This document shows, piece after piece, positions 45,293 to 56,602 of a stretch of 64,000 bases of DNA (position 1 is its first letter; every line of letters begins with the position of its first letter). Below the pieces are notes generated by a model. It saw nothing but the letters and a program-made list of their open reading frames with translations, did no database searches and had not been told where the DNA came from. The DNA comes from Sphingomicrobium aestuariivivum (GTDB lineage Bacteria; Pseudomonadota; Alphaproteobacteria; Sphingomonadales; Sphingomonadaceae). The DNA is taken from the NCBI RefSeq assembly GCF_024721585.1, contig NZ_CP102629.1, positions 1,546,001-1,610,000 of the forward strand. The letters are read 5' to 3'. Position numbers and translations under genes: made by a program.

Positions 45293-46368
45293 TGGCGACC
45301 GTATCCGACGAGCGCATCGAGCAGCTCCTCGCCAAGAAGGAAGACCTCCAGGGCCGCATGGCGGCGGGCGACCTCGACCCCGCCGACTTCGTCAAGCTGT
45401 CGAAGGAATATGCCGAGATCGAACCGGTCGCCGAAGTGGCGGCCGAGCTGAAAAAGCTGCGGTCCGAAAAGGCCGACCTCGCCGGGATGCTCGAGGATCC
45501 CGAGATGCGCGACATGGCCGAGGAAGAGGCGCTGGCCATCGACAAGGCACTGCCCGGCGTCGAGCGCAAGCTCGCGCTCCTGATGCTTCCCAAGGATGCG
45601 GCCGACGACAAGCCCGCCATGCTCGAGGTGCGCGCCGGCACCGGCGGTGACGAGGCCGCGCTGTTCGCGGGCGACCTCTTGCGCATGTACCAGCGCTATG
45701 CCGAGGAACAGGGCTGGAAGGTCGAGCTGATCAGCGCCAATGCCAGCGATGTCGGCGGCTACAAGGAAGCGGTCGCATCCGTGAAGGGCGCGGGCGTGTT
45801 CGCCAAGCTGAAATTCGAGAGCGGGGTTCACCGCGTCCAGCGCGTGCCCGCGACCGAGAGCGGCGGGCGCATCCACACGTCGGCGGCCACCGTCGCCGTC
45901 CTGCCCGAAGCCGAAGAGGTCGACGTCCACATCGACGAGAAGGACCTGCGGATCGATGTTTTCCGCGCCTCCGGCCCCGGCGGCCAGTCGGTCAACACCA
46001 CCGACAGCGCGGTACGCATTACGCACATCCCGACGGGCATCGTGGTCAGCCAGCAGGACGAGAAGTCCCAGCACAAGAACAAGGCCAAGGCGATGAAGGT
46101 GCTGCGGACGCGCCTCTACGAGCATGAACGCGCGATCGCCGATGCCGAGCGTTCGGGCGCGCGCAAGTCGATGGTGGGTTCGGGTGACCGTTCGGAGCGG
46201 ATCCGCACTTACAACTTCCCGCAGGGCCGGGTGACCGATCACCGCATCAACCTCACGCTGCACAAGCTCGACGCGATCCTCGAGGGGCCGGGGCTGGGCG
46301 AGCTGGTCGACGCGCTCATCTCCGAGGATGAGGCGCAGCGGCTCGCGGGTCTCGAAGAGGAAGCGTGA
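45292..46368 (+). CDS. prfA: Peptide chain release factor 1
   Basis: 358 residues. The PAT anticodon tripeptide (RVPATES, 186-188) marks RF1 (UAA/UAG). The catalytic GGQ is at 230-232 ([18 protein letters not shown]), followed by [20 protein letters not shown]. Translation is coupled to hisS by TGATG. The next gene, prmC, methylates the GGQ glutamine, and it overlaps by 4 bases: enzyme and substrate are made together. Confidence 0.98.
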   Translation: MATVSDERIEQLLAKKEDLQGRMAAGDLDPADFVKLSKEYAEIEPVAEVAAELKKLRSEKADLAGMLEDPEMRDMAEEEALAIDKALPGVERKLALLMLPKDAADDKPAMLEVRAGTGGDEAALFAGDLLRMYQRYAEEQGWKVELISANASDVGGYKEAVASVKGAGVFAKLKFESGVHRVQRVPATESGGRIHTSAATVAVLPEAEEVDVHIDEKDLRIDVFRASGPGGQSVNTTDSAVRITHIPTGIVVSQQDEKSQHKNKAKAMKVLRTRLYEHERAIADAERSGARKSMVGSGDRSERIRTYNFPQGRVTDHRINLTLHKLDAILEGPGLGELVDALISEDEAQRLAGLEEEA

Positions 46369-47174
46369 AGCTAAGCGAAGCGGCGGCGCGGCTCGAAGGG
46401 GCGAGCGAAACGCCGCGGCTCGATGCCGAACTGCTGCTTGCTAACGCGCTGGGCATGGAGCGCGACCGGCTACTGCTCGAGGGCATTCGCGAGGGTGACG
46501 CCACCTTCGCGGCGCTGGTCGAGCGCCGCGCCGCGGGCGAACCGCTCGCCTATATCACCGGCAGCCGCCACTTCTGGACGGTCGAGATCAAGGTCGGTCC
46601 CGGCGTGCTGATCCCGCGTCCCGACAGCGAAACGCTGCTCGATGCGGCGGTGGCGCACTTCAAAGGCGGTAAGGCGCCCGCGCGCATCCTCGATCTCGGG
46701 ACGGGACCGGGCAGCCTCCTGCTGGCCGGGCTCGATGAATGGCCCGGCGCCACGGGGCTCGGCGTCGATGCCTCGCAAACCGCGCTCGGCTATGCGCGTG
46801 CAAACGCGAAGGCGCTGGACATGGAGGAGCGCGCCAGCTTCCGGCAAGGCGACTGGGGCGCGGGGATCGAGGAGCGTTTTGACCTCATCCTGTGCAACCC
46901 GCCCTATATCGCCGAGACCGACCCCGACGTCGCGGCGGACGTTCGTACGCACGAACCGGGCGAGGCGCTGTTCGCAGGCGAATCGGGGCTCGACGACTAT
47001 CGGCGGATCGCGCCGCAGCTCGGCCAACTGCTCGCACGGGGCGGGCTGGCGGTGCTCGAGATCGGCCACGACCAGGGCGAATCGGTGGCCGCGATCCTCG
47101 AATCGAGCGGTTTTTCGCCACTCCTGCACCGTGACCTTGCCGGCCGCGCCCGCGCGCTTTCTATCAGAGGTTGA
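46365..47174 (+). CDS. prmC: Release factor glutamine methyltransferase
   Basis: 269 residues from GTG 46365, overlapping the prfA stop. An N-terminal five-helix domain (about 1-75) precedes the SAM-binding fold with [16 protein letters not shown] and the target-binding NPPY (178-181; [11 protein letters not shown]). It methylates the Gln of the GGQ motif in RF1/RF2. Short ending; normal length. Confidence 0.96.
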   Translation: MKLSEAAARLEGASETPRLDAELLLANALGMERDRLLLEGIREGDATFAALVERRAAGEPLAYITGSRHFWTVEIKVGPGVLIPRPDSETLLDAAVAHFKGGKAPARILDLGTGPGSLLLAGLDEWPGATGLGVDASQTALGYARANAKALDMEERASFRQGDWGAGIEERFDLILCNPPYIAETDPDVAADVRTHEPGEALFAGESGLDDYRRIAPQLGQLLARGGLAVLEIGHDQGESVAAILESSGFSPLLHRDLAGRARALSIRG

Positions 47175-47423
47175 CGAAAAAACTTGGATTCGCAGCGCCG
47201 AAGCGCTAGATCGGGTACCGGAACGGGGCTCCGACAGGTCTGTCGCACGACATTTGTCGGCATCTCATTCCAAGAACTCCCATCGCCTTTCTTCGCCTTC
47301 ACTGCCTTTTCCGGCAGTTGCGCGCAGTAAACAGGATGGGATCCGTGCGGCCGACGGCCCCTTGCCCCGGCCGGCTCCTGGCGCCGCCCTGTGGGCGTGC
47401 GTCCTTAAGACAAGGGACGAATT

Positions 47424-47939
47424 TTGATCAGTAATCGTCAGAACCGGCGGCGCGGCCGCGGTGGACAGCGTGGACCGCAGGGCGGCCGCAGCGACAATCG
47501 CAACCGCGGCAATGCCTCGCAGCTCCTCGAGAAATACAAGGGTCTCGCGCGCGACGCCCAAATGTCCGGTGACCGCGTCCAGGCCGAATATTACCTGCAG
47601 TTCGCCGACCATTACTTCCGTGTCCTCGAGGAAATCCGCCTCGAACAGGAAAAGCGGCAGGAAAAGCAGCAGGGCCAGCAGGGCAAGAAGCCCAGGCGCC
47701 AGCACGACGACGACGATCGCGACCATGACGGTTACGACGACGATGGCGAGCTGGCCGAGGACAAGCCCGAGAAGAAGTCGCGTCGCAAGCCCAAGGCCGA
47801 GAAGGCCGACGGCGAGGACAAGCCGCAGCGCAAGCCCCGCCAGCGTCGCAAGAAGGACGATGGCGATGAGGGCGCGGGCATCTCGAGCGATGCACTGCCC
47901 CCCGCGATCGGCGCCGACGACGAGGCCGATGCGGCGTAA
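47424..47939 (+). CDS. DUF4167 family protein
   Basis: 171 residues from a TTG start. Residues 1-25 are Arg/Gly/Gln-rich (RRRGRGGQRGPQGGRSDN), then a helical domain LLEKYKGLARDAQMSGDRVQ, AEYYLQFADHYFRVLEEIRL. This matches DUF4167, a small alphaproteobacterial family usually next to prmC. The rest is highly charged and repetitive (Lys/Asp/Arg). It likely binds RNA or ribosomes (inference). The stop directly abuts the prepilin peptidase stop. The 249-bp gap upstream holds no gene I can see. Confidence 0.88.
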   Translation: MISNRQNRRRGRGGQRGPQGGRSDNRNRGNASQLLEKYKGLARDAQMSGDRVQAEYYLQFADHYFRVLEEIRLEQEKRQEKQQGQQGKKPRRQHDDDDRDHDGYDDDGELAEDKPEKKSRRKPKAEKADGEDKPQRKPRQRRKKDDGDEGAGISSDALPPAIGADDEADAA

Positions 47940-48686
47940 CTAGAGGAACAGGGTGCTGGCGAGCGTGACGGCAAAGGCCGCCGCCGCCAGCGCACTTCCC
48001 AGCGGATATTCGCGCGCGGGCTCGCGATGCGCGCCGGTGGCGAGCGCCACCCCCAAGAGCCCGACGCTGGCGACCAGCAGGATCGGCGCGAGCAGCCACC
48101 AGCCGCTCCATAGGCCGATGGCGCCCATCAGCTTGGGGTCGCCCGCCCCCATTCCCTCGATCCCGCGCAGGCGCTGGTGCGCGAGACGTAACGCGGCGAG
48201 GAAGCCGAAGCCCGCCGCGCCGCCGATCAGGCGGTCGGCGAGCGGCACCCCCGTCGCCACTTCTCCTAAAAGCAGGCCCGCCAGCGCCAGCGCGACGACA
48301 AGTCCGTCGGGCAGCCAAAGGTGCTTCGCGTCGATCCAGCCCAGCACGAGCAGCAACCACCCCATGAACGCCAGCGACAGCCCCTGCCCCAACGGCAGGA
48401 GTGCAAGGCAGGCCGCGCCGATGGCAGCGGCAGCCAGTTCGATCTTTAGGTGCTCGCTCGCCACGGCGGCGCCGCAATGGCGGCAGCGACCGCGGGCGAG
48501 CAGGTAGCTCAGGACGGGAACGAGATCGCGGGCCCGAAGCGTCGTCCCGCAGGTCTCGCAGGCAGAGCGACCGCCAAGCGCACTCCGTCCCTCGGGGAAC
48601 CGGCGGACGATCGTGGCAAGGAAGCTGCCGACGATGGCACCGAGCAGCGCGCCGACGATCACACCCCAGGGGAGCGGCAGGATCAA
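47940..48686 (-). CDS. gspO: Prepilin peptidase of the type II secretion system
   Basis: 248 residues with about seven helices. The cytoplasmic zinc site is ACETCGTTLRARDL and GRCRHCGAAV (four Cys). The aspartic protease residues are in LGWIDAKHLWLPDG and GMGAGDPKLMGAIG (GxGD). It cleaves and N-methylates pseudopilins GspG-K. It is the last gene of the operon, overlapping gspN by 4 bases. Confidence 0.95.
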   Translation of the reverse strand: MILPLPWGVIVGALLGAIVGSFLATIVRRFPEGRSALGGRSACETCGTTLRARDLVPVLSYLLARGRCRHCGAAVASEHLKIELAAAAIGAACLALLPLGQGLSLAFMGWLLLVLGWIDAKHLWLPDGLVVALALAGLLLGEVATGVPLADRLIGGAAGFGFLAALRLAHQRLRGIEGMGAGDPKLMGAIGLWSGWWLLAPILLVASVGLLGVALATGAHREPAREYPLGSALAAAAFAVTLASTLFL

Positions 48687-49390
48687 TCGAGGCGGCCGCG
48701 GCTCGACAGGGTCCAGCCCGCGTCCGAGCGCTCGAACCCGTAGGTCGCCAGCAGCTCGCCGATCGCGGGTGGTGCGCCGGCGATGGTGAGGTAGGCTTCG
48801 ACATTGCCATTGGCGTCGAGATAAAGCTCCACCTCCTCGCCGCCGCGCGGGCGCGAGAGGAGCGCGAGGACACGGCCGTCGGGGGCGCAGCTGACCGGTC
48901 CCGAAAGCTCGCCGGCAAGGAAGGCGATGGCGGTGGCGGGGATGGCGGTCACGGTGCCGGCTGCGCTCTTGCAGGCCCCGCCGTCGAACAGTGCATCGAC
49001 GTCCTCGAAGCGCACCGCGTCGATGGGCAGCGGGGACACGAGCCCGCCGATATTGACGCGCCCGTCGAGGCTGGCGACGCCTTCGCTCGGTCCCGACAGG
49101 AAGAAGCGCCCGGTCAGGGGACCGTCGGGGTCGGACAGGCGCTCGACATCGACCTCGGTGCGGCCGATCAGCAGCGGTAGAGGGCGCAGGCCCACATCGA
49201 AGGTGCCGAGACGTTCCTCGCCGACCATCACGTCGCCGATCCGGCCCGACCAGATGCTGCCCGCGACCTGCCGCGAGGACAGGAGCGCGTCGCGTCCCAG
49301 CGTCATGTCGAGCGCGAGGCGCAGCGGGAAGAGCGTGACGAGCGCGATGGCGAAGACCGCCAGCGCGTAGAGGAACCAGCGTTTCTTCAT
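48683..49390 (-). CDS. gspN: Type II secretion protein GspN
   Basis: 235 residues: one N-terminal membrane helix (FLYALAVFAIALVTLFPLRL) and a periplasmic beta-rich domain (SGRIGDVMVGEERLGTFDVG). GspN is an optional T2SS part, tentatively placed in the periplasm. Two Cys, in GACKSAA and VSCAPDG, may form a disulphide. Identified mainly by position between gspM and gspO and by domain pattern. 4-base overlaps on both sides. Confidence 0.85.
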   Translation of the reverse strand: MKKRWFLYALAVFAIALVTLFPLRLALDMTLGRDALLSSRQVAGSIWSGRIGDVMVGEERLGTFDVGLRPLPLLIGRTEVDVERLSDPDGPLTGRFFLSGPSEGVASLDGRVNIGGLVSPLPIDAVRFEDVDALFDGGACKSAAGTVTAIPATAIAFLAGELSGPVSCAPDGRVLALLSRPRGGEEVELYLDANGNVEAYLTIAGAPPAIGELLATYGFERSDAGWTLSSRGRLD

Positions 49391-49860
49391 CGATTTGCCT
49401 TGATGATCACGAGATCGACCGCGACCCCGCCTTCGCCATTGTCGGTCAGCCGCACCGATTCCACGCCAACGCCGGCGGCGCGCAGCTGCGCGATCCAGCC
49501 GAGGACGGCATCGGGACGTGCCTGTGCGATGCCGATATCGACGCGCGCATCGCCGTCGGGAATGTTGCGGGTGAGGGCGAACCCCGCCTGCGCAGCGGAG
49601 GCGGCCACGAAATCGCCGAGCGGCTGCGTGATGCGAACCCCGTTCGCGCCGCCGCCTTCGAGACGGTCCGCGAGAAGCACCGCACGGCCATAGCGTTCGG
49701 TCGCGTCGAGATAGGTGTCGCGCGCTTTGTCATGCCAGCCCAGCGCCGGGGCGATCATCAGGAACCAGCCGATCACTGGCACGGCGACGAGCGCCATGAC
49801 ACCGAGCATGAGCTGCTCGCGACGGCTGCGTGCCTTGTACCAGTCGGCGAGCGGGCTCAT
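49387..49860 (-). CDS. gspM: Type II secretion protein GspM
   Basis: 157 residues. A short cytoplasmic N-terminus (DWYKARSRREQLMLG), one membrane helix (VMALVAVPVIGWFLMIAPAL) and a periplasmic ferredoxin-like domain (VGVESVRLTDNGEGGVAVDL). It pairs with GspL in the inner-membrane platform. ATG 49860 overlaps the gspL stop by 4 bases. Confidence 0.88.
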   Translation of the reverse strand: MSPLADWYKARSRREQLMLGVMALVAVPVIGWFLMIAPALGWHDKARDTYLDATERYGRAVLLADRLEGGGANGVRITQPLGDFVAASAAQAGFALTRNIPDGDARVDIGIAQARPDAVLGWIAQLRAAGVGVESVRLTDNGEGGVAVDLVIIKANR

Positions 49861-50951
49861 GCGCCACCTAGCAGGGAAAGGTCGACTGCCGCGCGCCCGT
49901 CGCCGCCCGGCACCGGATTGGCGGTCACCGTCCATCCCCGCTGTTGCAGCGTCATGAGGATGCGGTTGATGGCGCCTGCGTCGCTTGCGGCGAGGCGCGC
50001 GTTGAGCATGCCGTCGGCGCCGAAAAAGATCATGCTCGCTTCGACCGTGGGCTCGGCCTGCATCGCGGCGAGGAGGGTCGCGATCGCCTGCGTGGCACCG
50101 GTCGCGGCGCCGCCCTGCCCGATGGCGGCGCGCAGTTCGGCTTCGGCGGCGGCAGCCTCGACCGGGCGCCCGAGCGCGGCGGTAGCGATGGCGGCGGTCT
50201 CGCGGTCGAGCGAGCCTGCCTCGCGCTCCCACAGGACCGCCTTGGTGACGGGGATGGCGAGCGCGACGAGGAAGATAGCGAGGATGAGCCAGGCGAATTC
50301 CCGGAGGCGGCGTGGATCGGGTTTCCAGCGGCGGACGCGCGCGAAGCGGCCCTGTCGCAGGTCAACCGGCACGCCGTCCTCGAGGGCGACAAGCGCATCG
50401 ACGATCGCGTCATTGTCCATGCTGTCGACGAAGGCATCGCCAACGAGCGCGGCGACAAGCGCCTCGTCGTCGGGGATGGCCATGCCGTCTTTCGCGATGA
50501 CCACGTGCGGCCCGAAGCGCGCCTCGTGCCAGTCGCCGTCGCGCGGCAGGAGCGCGGCGGCAGGGACGATGCGGTCGAGCGCGATGTCCTGCGCCGCGGC
50601 CCAGTCGAGCCAGTCCTGCATGCGGGCCCCATCGGTGGTGGCGATCCACGCGTCCGAGACGGCGGCATGCGGGTCGGTCCCCAGTGCCTTGCCCTCGGCT
50701 CCGAGGCGGGCGGCGGTCTTCGCCTGGGGGCTGGTCGGTGCATCGGCCGCGCGCGGCTCGAGCCGCACCTCGGCGGGACCGACAAGGCCGATGGTGGTGA
50801 CGGGCTCGCTGCTACCCTCGGCGCTGCGCGGCAACCAGCCGCTGTCGCTGCCATGCGCGACGAGGCGCCCCTCGGCCACTTCCCACCACGGGCAGGCGGC
50901 AGGGGCATCGGCGCGCGTCGGCAACCAGAGAAGGAGCGTGCGCCCTACCAT
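49857..50951 (-). CDS. gspL: Type II secretion protein GspL
   Basis: 364 residues. A cytoplasmic actin-like domain (about 1-220) recruits the GspE ATPase. One membrane helix (FAWLILAIFLVALAIPVTKA, near 233-252) leads to a periplasmic part. The WLPT start and RIVPAAALLPRDGDWHEARF region are typical. Overlaps gspK by 7 bases and gspM by 4. Confidence 0.9.
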   Translation of the reverse strand: MVGRTLLLWLPTRADAPAACPWWEVAEGRLVAHGSDSGWLPRSAEGSSEPVTTIGLVGPAEVRLEPRAADAPTSPQAKTAARLGAEGKALGTDPHAAVSDAWIATTDGARMQDWLDWAAAQDIALDRIVPAAALLPRDGDWHEARFGPHVVIAKDGMAIPDDEALVAALVGDAFVDSMDNDAIVDALVALEDGVPVDLRQGRFARVRRWKPDPRRLREFAWLILAIFLVALAIPVTKAVLWEREAGSLDRETAAIATAALGRPVEAAAAEAELRAAIGQGGAATGATQAIATLLAAMQAEPTVEASMIFFGADGMLNARLAASDAGAINRILMTLQQRGWTVTANPVPGGDGRAAVDLSLLGGA

Positions 50952-51907
50952 CGGCTGGTCCAGCGGCGGGCGTGCAGGCGCGGCTCGTCGCCTTCCACCG
51001 AAAAGAGCGCCTCCTGCCGCAATTCCCCATCCCCTTCACCGACCCGCGAGACGAGCCGGAAATAACGTGTCTCGACCGCCACCTGCGCATCGCGTCCGCG
51101 GGACGGACTGATGCCACGCAGCGGACCCGACTGCCAGAAGTCGACAACCGACCCGTAGCCGCCTCGGGGGCGGGCAAGCAACTGTGCGCGCGCTGCCGAC
51201 AGGCTGATCTGTTCGGGATCGAGCATCGCGAGCAGCGCGGCGCGCTCCGGCGACAGCGTTTCGACGTTGATCGTGACGGGGTCGTGACTGGGCAGGGCGC
51301 ATAGCCACGGGCGGAGCATGTCCCAGGTCGCGGCGTCCATGCCCTCGATACCAGCGAGCTCGTCGGCGCTGGCGAGGGCGCGGTTGGGCACGGGATCGCC
51401 ATTGGCGAGTGCCTCGCGCCCAAGGGGCCTTGCCAGCATGTCGCTGTCGATCGCATCGCCTGCGGCGTCGGCGAGCTGCTGGGCGCGGGCCTCCGGCAGG
51501 CCGAGCAGGACGAGGAAGTCGCGGAACAGGAACACGCGGCGCGCGGTCGCCTGCAAGGTGCCTAAATTGCGTTTGCGGACGAGCGCATTGACGTTGAAGC
51601 AGTTGGTGCCGTCCTCGATCCGCGCGCGTACCACCTGTCCATCGGGCAGGGTGATCGAGCGCTCGACGCCGAGAAGCGCGGCCTGGTCGGCGCCCGACAG
51701 CTGGCCCGCCTCGACGAGCCGCGCGGCGGCAAGCTCTTCCGCCATCGCCAGCCAGTGCCGCCCCTGCGTGGCGACCTGTGCATTGCCGGCGAGGCGGGTC
51801 GAGAGGCTGAGCCGGTCGAGCGCGGTGGCGGCGATCGCGGCCATCACCGCGACGATCAGCAGCACCGAGAGGAGCGCGGTCCCCTTGTCGCCCCGCCAGC
51901 GGGTCAT
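50945..51907 (-). CDS. gspK: Type II secretion minor pseudopilin GspK
   Basis: 320 residues. The prepilin start is KGTALLSVLLIVAVMAAIAA; it lacks the Glu at +5, as GspK proteins do. The large globular domain shows GTNCFNVNALVRKRNLG and GLPEARAQQLADAAGDAIDS with two SAM-like helical repeats (ELAGIEGMDAATWDMLRPWL). GspK caps the pseudopilus tip with GspI and GspJ. Overlaps gspJ by 4 bases. Confidence 0.94.
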   Translation of the reverse strand: MTRWRGDKGTALLSVLLIVAVMAAIAATALDRLSLSTRLAGNAQVATQGRHWLAMAEELAAARLVEAGQLSGADQAALLGVERSITLPDGQVVRARIEDGTNCFNVNALVRKRNLGTLQATARRVFLFRDFLVLLGLPEARAQQLADAAGDAIDSDMLARPLGREALANGDPVPNRALASADELAGIEGMDAATWDMLRPWLCALPSHDPVTINVETLSPERAALLAMLDPEQISLSAARAQLLARPRGGYGSVVDFWQSGPLRGISPSRGRDAQVAVETRYFRLVSRVGEGDGELRQEALFSVEGDEPRLHARRWTSRW

Positions 51908-52512
51908 CGGCGCGCCCCCGCACCGCTCTCGTTGGCGCTGAGCGCGGGGAGGGCCACGATGAACTCGGTCTGCGGGATGCGCGGCGCCGACAGGGTGAGG
52001 CGCACCGCGCGTGGCATGGGCTCGCCTGACCCGTCGGGCCAGCGCTCGACCCAGCCACCGGACGCATCGCGATAAGCGAGCGTCATGCCCGACAGCGGGT
52101 CGAGCAGCACCGCCTCGGGCAGCGCGTCATCGCCGCCATCGACCGCTTCGTAGGTACGGCGCACGAGGAGACCGTCTTCGGCGCTCCAGCCTATACGGCG
52201 CAGGTCGCTTGACGGGCGCGCGTCGAGCGAGATCACGCCGCCGCGGACGAAAAGCATGCTGTCGGTGCTGCCGATGAAGGCGGGGCGTTCGTTGCCGCTG
52301 CCGTCGCGGGTCGGGCGGATGACCGCCTGCCCGAGGTCGGCTTCGAGCAGGAGCGCGATGCGTTCGACCTGCGCCTGCTCGCCAAGTGAGGCATCGACCG
52401 CGACCTGTGTGTCGGCGCTGGTGCGCAGGAGCCCCACGCCCGCGCCGGCAAGCAGCGCGAAGATGGTGAGGCCGACGAGCATCTCGACGAGGGTGAAGCC
52501 GTTCCTCTGCAT
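51904..52512 (-). CDS. gspJ: Type II secretion minor pseudopilin GspJ
   Basis: 202 residues with the type IV prepilin signal QRNGFTLVEMLVGLTIFALL (cleavage after Gly, Glu at +5). The globular part has ERIALLLEADLGQAVIRPTR and PRAVRLTLS, typical of GspJ. Tip component of the pseudopilus. ATG 52512 shares one base with the gspI stop. Confidence 0.94.
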   Translation of the reverse strand: MQRNGFTLVEMLVGLTIFALLAGAGVGLLRTSADTQVAVDASLGEQAQVERIALLLEADLGQAVIRPTRDGSGNERPAFIGSTDSMLFVRGGVISLDARPSSDLRRIGWSAEDGLLVRRTYEAVDGGDDALPEAVLLDPLSGMTLAYRDASGGWVERWPDGSGEPMPRAVRLTLSAPRIPQTEFIVALPALSANESGAGARR

Positions 52513-52871
52513 CACGCTGCCTTCCGGACGGTCACGAGCCGCTTCGACGGGCCGCCGCCAAGCGGTCGCACGGTGATGGTCACGGTAAGGAAGCGCGGGT
52601 CGGGAGTGGGCGCGACATCGGTGATGACGGCAAAGGCCTGCCCGCCGTTGGTGACCTGCCGCGACGACTGGCCGCGGGTCGGCGCGGCAGGGGCCGAGGC
52701 GATCAGTGCGGCCTCGTTGGCGGCGACGAGGCGGGCGAGGCCGTTCTCGCGCAAATTGGCGGCGGTCGATACGGCATAGGCGTCGATCCTGAGCAGCGCG
52801 AGGGCGGCGATCGAGAAGACGCTCAGCGCGACCAGCATCTCGATCAGGGTGAAGCCGCGCGGCGCTTTCAT
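52512..52871 (-). CDS. gspI: Type II secretion minor pseudopilin GspI
   Basis: 119 residues with prepilin signal APRGFTLIEMLVALSVFSIA and an alpha-helix into ENGLARLVAANEAALIASAP, then a small beta domain. GspI starts tip assembly with GspJ and GspK. ATG 52871 lies 2 bp after the gspH stop; no SD site of note, so coupling is likely. Confidence 0.93.
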   Translation of the reverse strand: MKAPRGFTLIEMLVALSVFSIAALALLRIDAYAVSTAANLRENGLARLVAANEAALIASAPAAPTRGQSSRQVTNGGQAFAVITDVAPTPDPRFLTVTITVRPLGGGPSKRLVTVRKAA

Positions 52872-52873
52872 CG

Positions 52874-53341
52874 TCAGAGCGCCTCGACGCTGCCGTTGGC
52901 GGCGATGCTGATGGTGGCGGTGCGCCCGCCGCGATCGTCGAGGACGAAGACGGTCGGCGCGGACGGCATGCCGAGATTGTCGAAGCGAAGTCCCTGCGCC
53001 TCGCCGCCGACGCGTGCAGTAACGCCGTCGGCAAAGCGGCTGCGCCCGTCGAACCGGTTGTTGTCGAGCGGCACCCACTCGCCGCTGCGATATTGTTCGA
53101 AGGCGAAATCGGATTGCCGGAGGACAAGGCCGGTGGGCAGGCCGCGTAGGATCGCCTCGTCGCGCAGCGCCGCGATGCGGCCGGCGAGCATCACCGCTTC
53201 GGCACGCGCGGCATCGGGTGGGCGCAGGGTGAGGACGACGGCGGTCGCCGCGAGCCCGAGCAGGACCAGCACCACCATCAGCTCGACCAGCGTGAAACCG
53301 GCCGATCCGCGGTTTCGCCTAGCCGGCGTAAATGTCCGCAT
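52874..53341 (-). CDS. gspH: Type II secretion minor pseudopilin GspH
   Basis: 155 residues from ATG 53341. The prepilin signal is RGSAGFTLVELMVVLVLLGL, and a domain ending in a Gly-rich beta sheet follows (RTATISIAANGSVEAL). GspH links tip and shaft of the pseudopilus. It starts inside gspG (23-base overlap), the only large overlap in the operon. Confidence 0.93.
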   Translation of the reverse strand: MRTFTPARRNRGSAGFTLVELMVVLVLLGLAATAVVLTLRPPDAARAEAVMLAGRIAALRDEAILRGLPTGLVLRQSDFAFEQYRSGEWVPLDNNRFDGRSRFADGVTARVGGEAQGLRFDNLGMPSAPTVFVLDDRGGRTATISIAANGSVEAL

Positions 53342-53765
53342 TCTCGCCCTCGCCGCCCATCGCGCCGTCGGCACCGAAGCTGTAGATGTCGAAGGGTGCG
53401 CCGTTCCGGCCCGGCACCTGCACCTGGTAGGGGTTGCCCCACGGATCGGCGGGAATGTCGCGGACATAACCGCCCGGGCGATAACGGTCGGGCTGGGCAA
53501 GGCCGGCGGGCGGCGTCTTGAGCGCCTCGATCGTCGCGGGATAGCTGAAATTGTCGATGCGATACTGTTCGGCTGCATTGGTCAGCTGCGAGATATCGGC
53601 CTGCGCCTTAGTGCGGTTGGCCTGGTCGAGGCTGGGCAGCACGTTGATCATGACGACGGTCCCGAGCAGGCCGATGATGACGATCACGACCATCAGTTCG
53701 ACGAGGGTGAAGCCGTTCTTGCGCTTCTTCGACTTCGCGGGGGCACTCTTGCGGGCACTGGTCAT
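53319..53765 (-). CDS. gspG: Type II secretion major pseudopilin GspG
   Basis: 148 residues. Signal KKRKNGFTLVELMVVIVIIG, then the GspG helix and the calcium-site region DPWGNPYQVQVPGRNGAPFD and DIYSFGADGAMGGEGENADI. This is the shaft subunit whose polymerisation drives secretion. The calcium-binding loop (SFGADG...GENADI) is intact. 3 bp after gspF. Confidence 0.97.
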   Translation of the reverse strand: MTSARKSAPAKSKKRKNGFTLVELMVVIVIIGLLGTVVMINVLPSLDQANRTKAQADISQLTNAAEQYRIDNFSYPATIEALKTPPAGLAQPDRYRPGGYVRDIPADPWGNPYQVQVPGRNGAPFDIYSFGADGAMGGEGENADIYAG

Positions 53766-53768
53766 GAC

Positions 53769-54997
53769 TTATCCGATCAGGGTTTGCAGTTGCAGGATGG
53801 GCATCAGGATGGCGAGCACGATGGCGGCGACCACGGCGCCCATGATGATGATGATGAGCGGTTCGAGCAAGGCCAGCGCGCTCGACGTGAAGGTGTCGAA
53901 CTCGCGCTCGAGATAGTCGGCGGCTTGGCTGAGCATGGGGCCGAGCTGGCCCGCGCTCTCGCCGCTCGCGGTCAGGTGGACGAGGAGCGGCGGGAAGAGG
54001 CCCGTACGCTTCAGTGCACCCGACAGGCTGCCGCCCCCGCGGATCTCTTCCTCCATTGCCCGCGTGGCTTGGGCGAGGCGGCGGTTGGAGATGGTACGCG
54101 CGGTGAACGCGAGGCCCTCGACGAGCGGCAGGCGCGCGGCGACCATCGTCGCCAGCGTGCGCGCCATGCGCGCGGCGTTGAGGTCGCGCAGGAGCCGCCC
54201 GAAAAAGGGCAGGCGCAGGAGCCAGCTGTCGAATTTTAGCCGGAACTGCTCGTTGCGGAGCATCGCGCCGACAATGGCGACAGTGCCGACGATGAGCGCG
54301 GCAAGCAGCCACCAGTAATTGGACAGGAAGTCCGACAAAGCGATCACCACGCGGGTGATGAAGGGCAACTGCTGTCCGACATCCTCGAATTGTTCGACCA
54401 CCTTGGGCACGACCGCGATCATGAGCGCGGCGACCACGCCGATGGCGACGAGTGTGAGGACGGCGGGATAGGCAAGCGCGCTAAGGAGCTTGGAGCGCAT
54501 CTGCGCCTGCCGCTCCTGGAGCGCCGCCAGCCGGTCGAGCTGTTCGGCGAGCGTGCCCGAGCTTTCGCCCGCCGCGACCATCGCGCGGTAGAGCGGATCG
54601 AAGCTCTTGGGTTCCTTACCGAGCGCATCGGCGAGGCGGCGGCCTTCGACCACCTGGTCGGCGACGCGGTTCACGACCGCGCGATGCTCGGGCTTTTCGG
54701 ACTGGCGCGCGATGGTGCGTAGCGCTTCCTCCAAGGGCGAGACCTTGATGAGGGTGGCGAGCTGGCGGGTGAAGAGGACGCGCGCCTTGGCATTGAAATG
54801 CTTGCCGCGACCAAGACCGATCTGTTTCGCCCCGCCGCCGGCAGCGGGCGCAGCCTTGTCACCGGCGGTCAGTCGCACGGGCAGCAGGCGGCGCTTCTCG
54901 AGCGCGGCGCGGGCCTCGGCCTCGCTGCCCGCGTCGATCGAACCGCGCTTCTCGCGGCCCTTGGCGTCCACCGCCAGATAGGCGAAGCGCGCGGCCA

Positions 54998-54998
<1 letters not shown>
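53769..54998 (-). CDS. gspF: Type II secretion inner-membrane protein GspF
   Basis: 409 residues with two GspF cytoplasmic repeats (LFTRQLATLIKVSPLEEALR and FARTLATMVAARLPL-like MARTLATMVAARLPLVEGLA) and three membrane helices, the last LIIIIMGAVVAAIVLAILMP. The platform protein that couples GspE rotation or hydrolysis to pilus assembly. A short Gly/Ala insert after residue 45 (AAPAAGGGAK) is a minor oddity. ATG 54998 shares one base with the gspE stop. Confidence 0.96.

Positions 54999-56598
<1,600 letters not shown>

Positions 56599-56602
<4 letters not shown>

Noticed and set aside
47175..47423. A small RNA or gene in the 249-bp gap after prmC
   Set aside because: A TTGACG at 47171 has no -10 at proper spacing, no terminator or convincing frame is present; it is probably only the leader of the DUF4167 gene.
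50945..51907. Loss of function in gspK because Glu+5 is missing in the prepilin helix
   Set aside because: GspK proteins normally lack that Glu, so it is not a defect.
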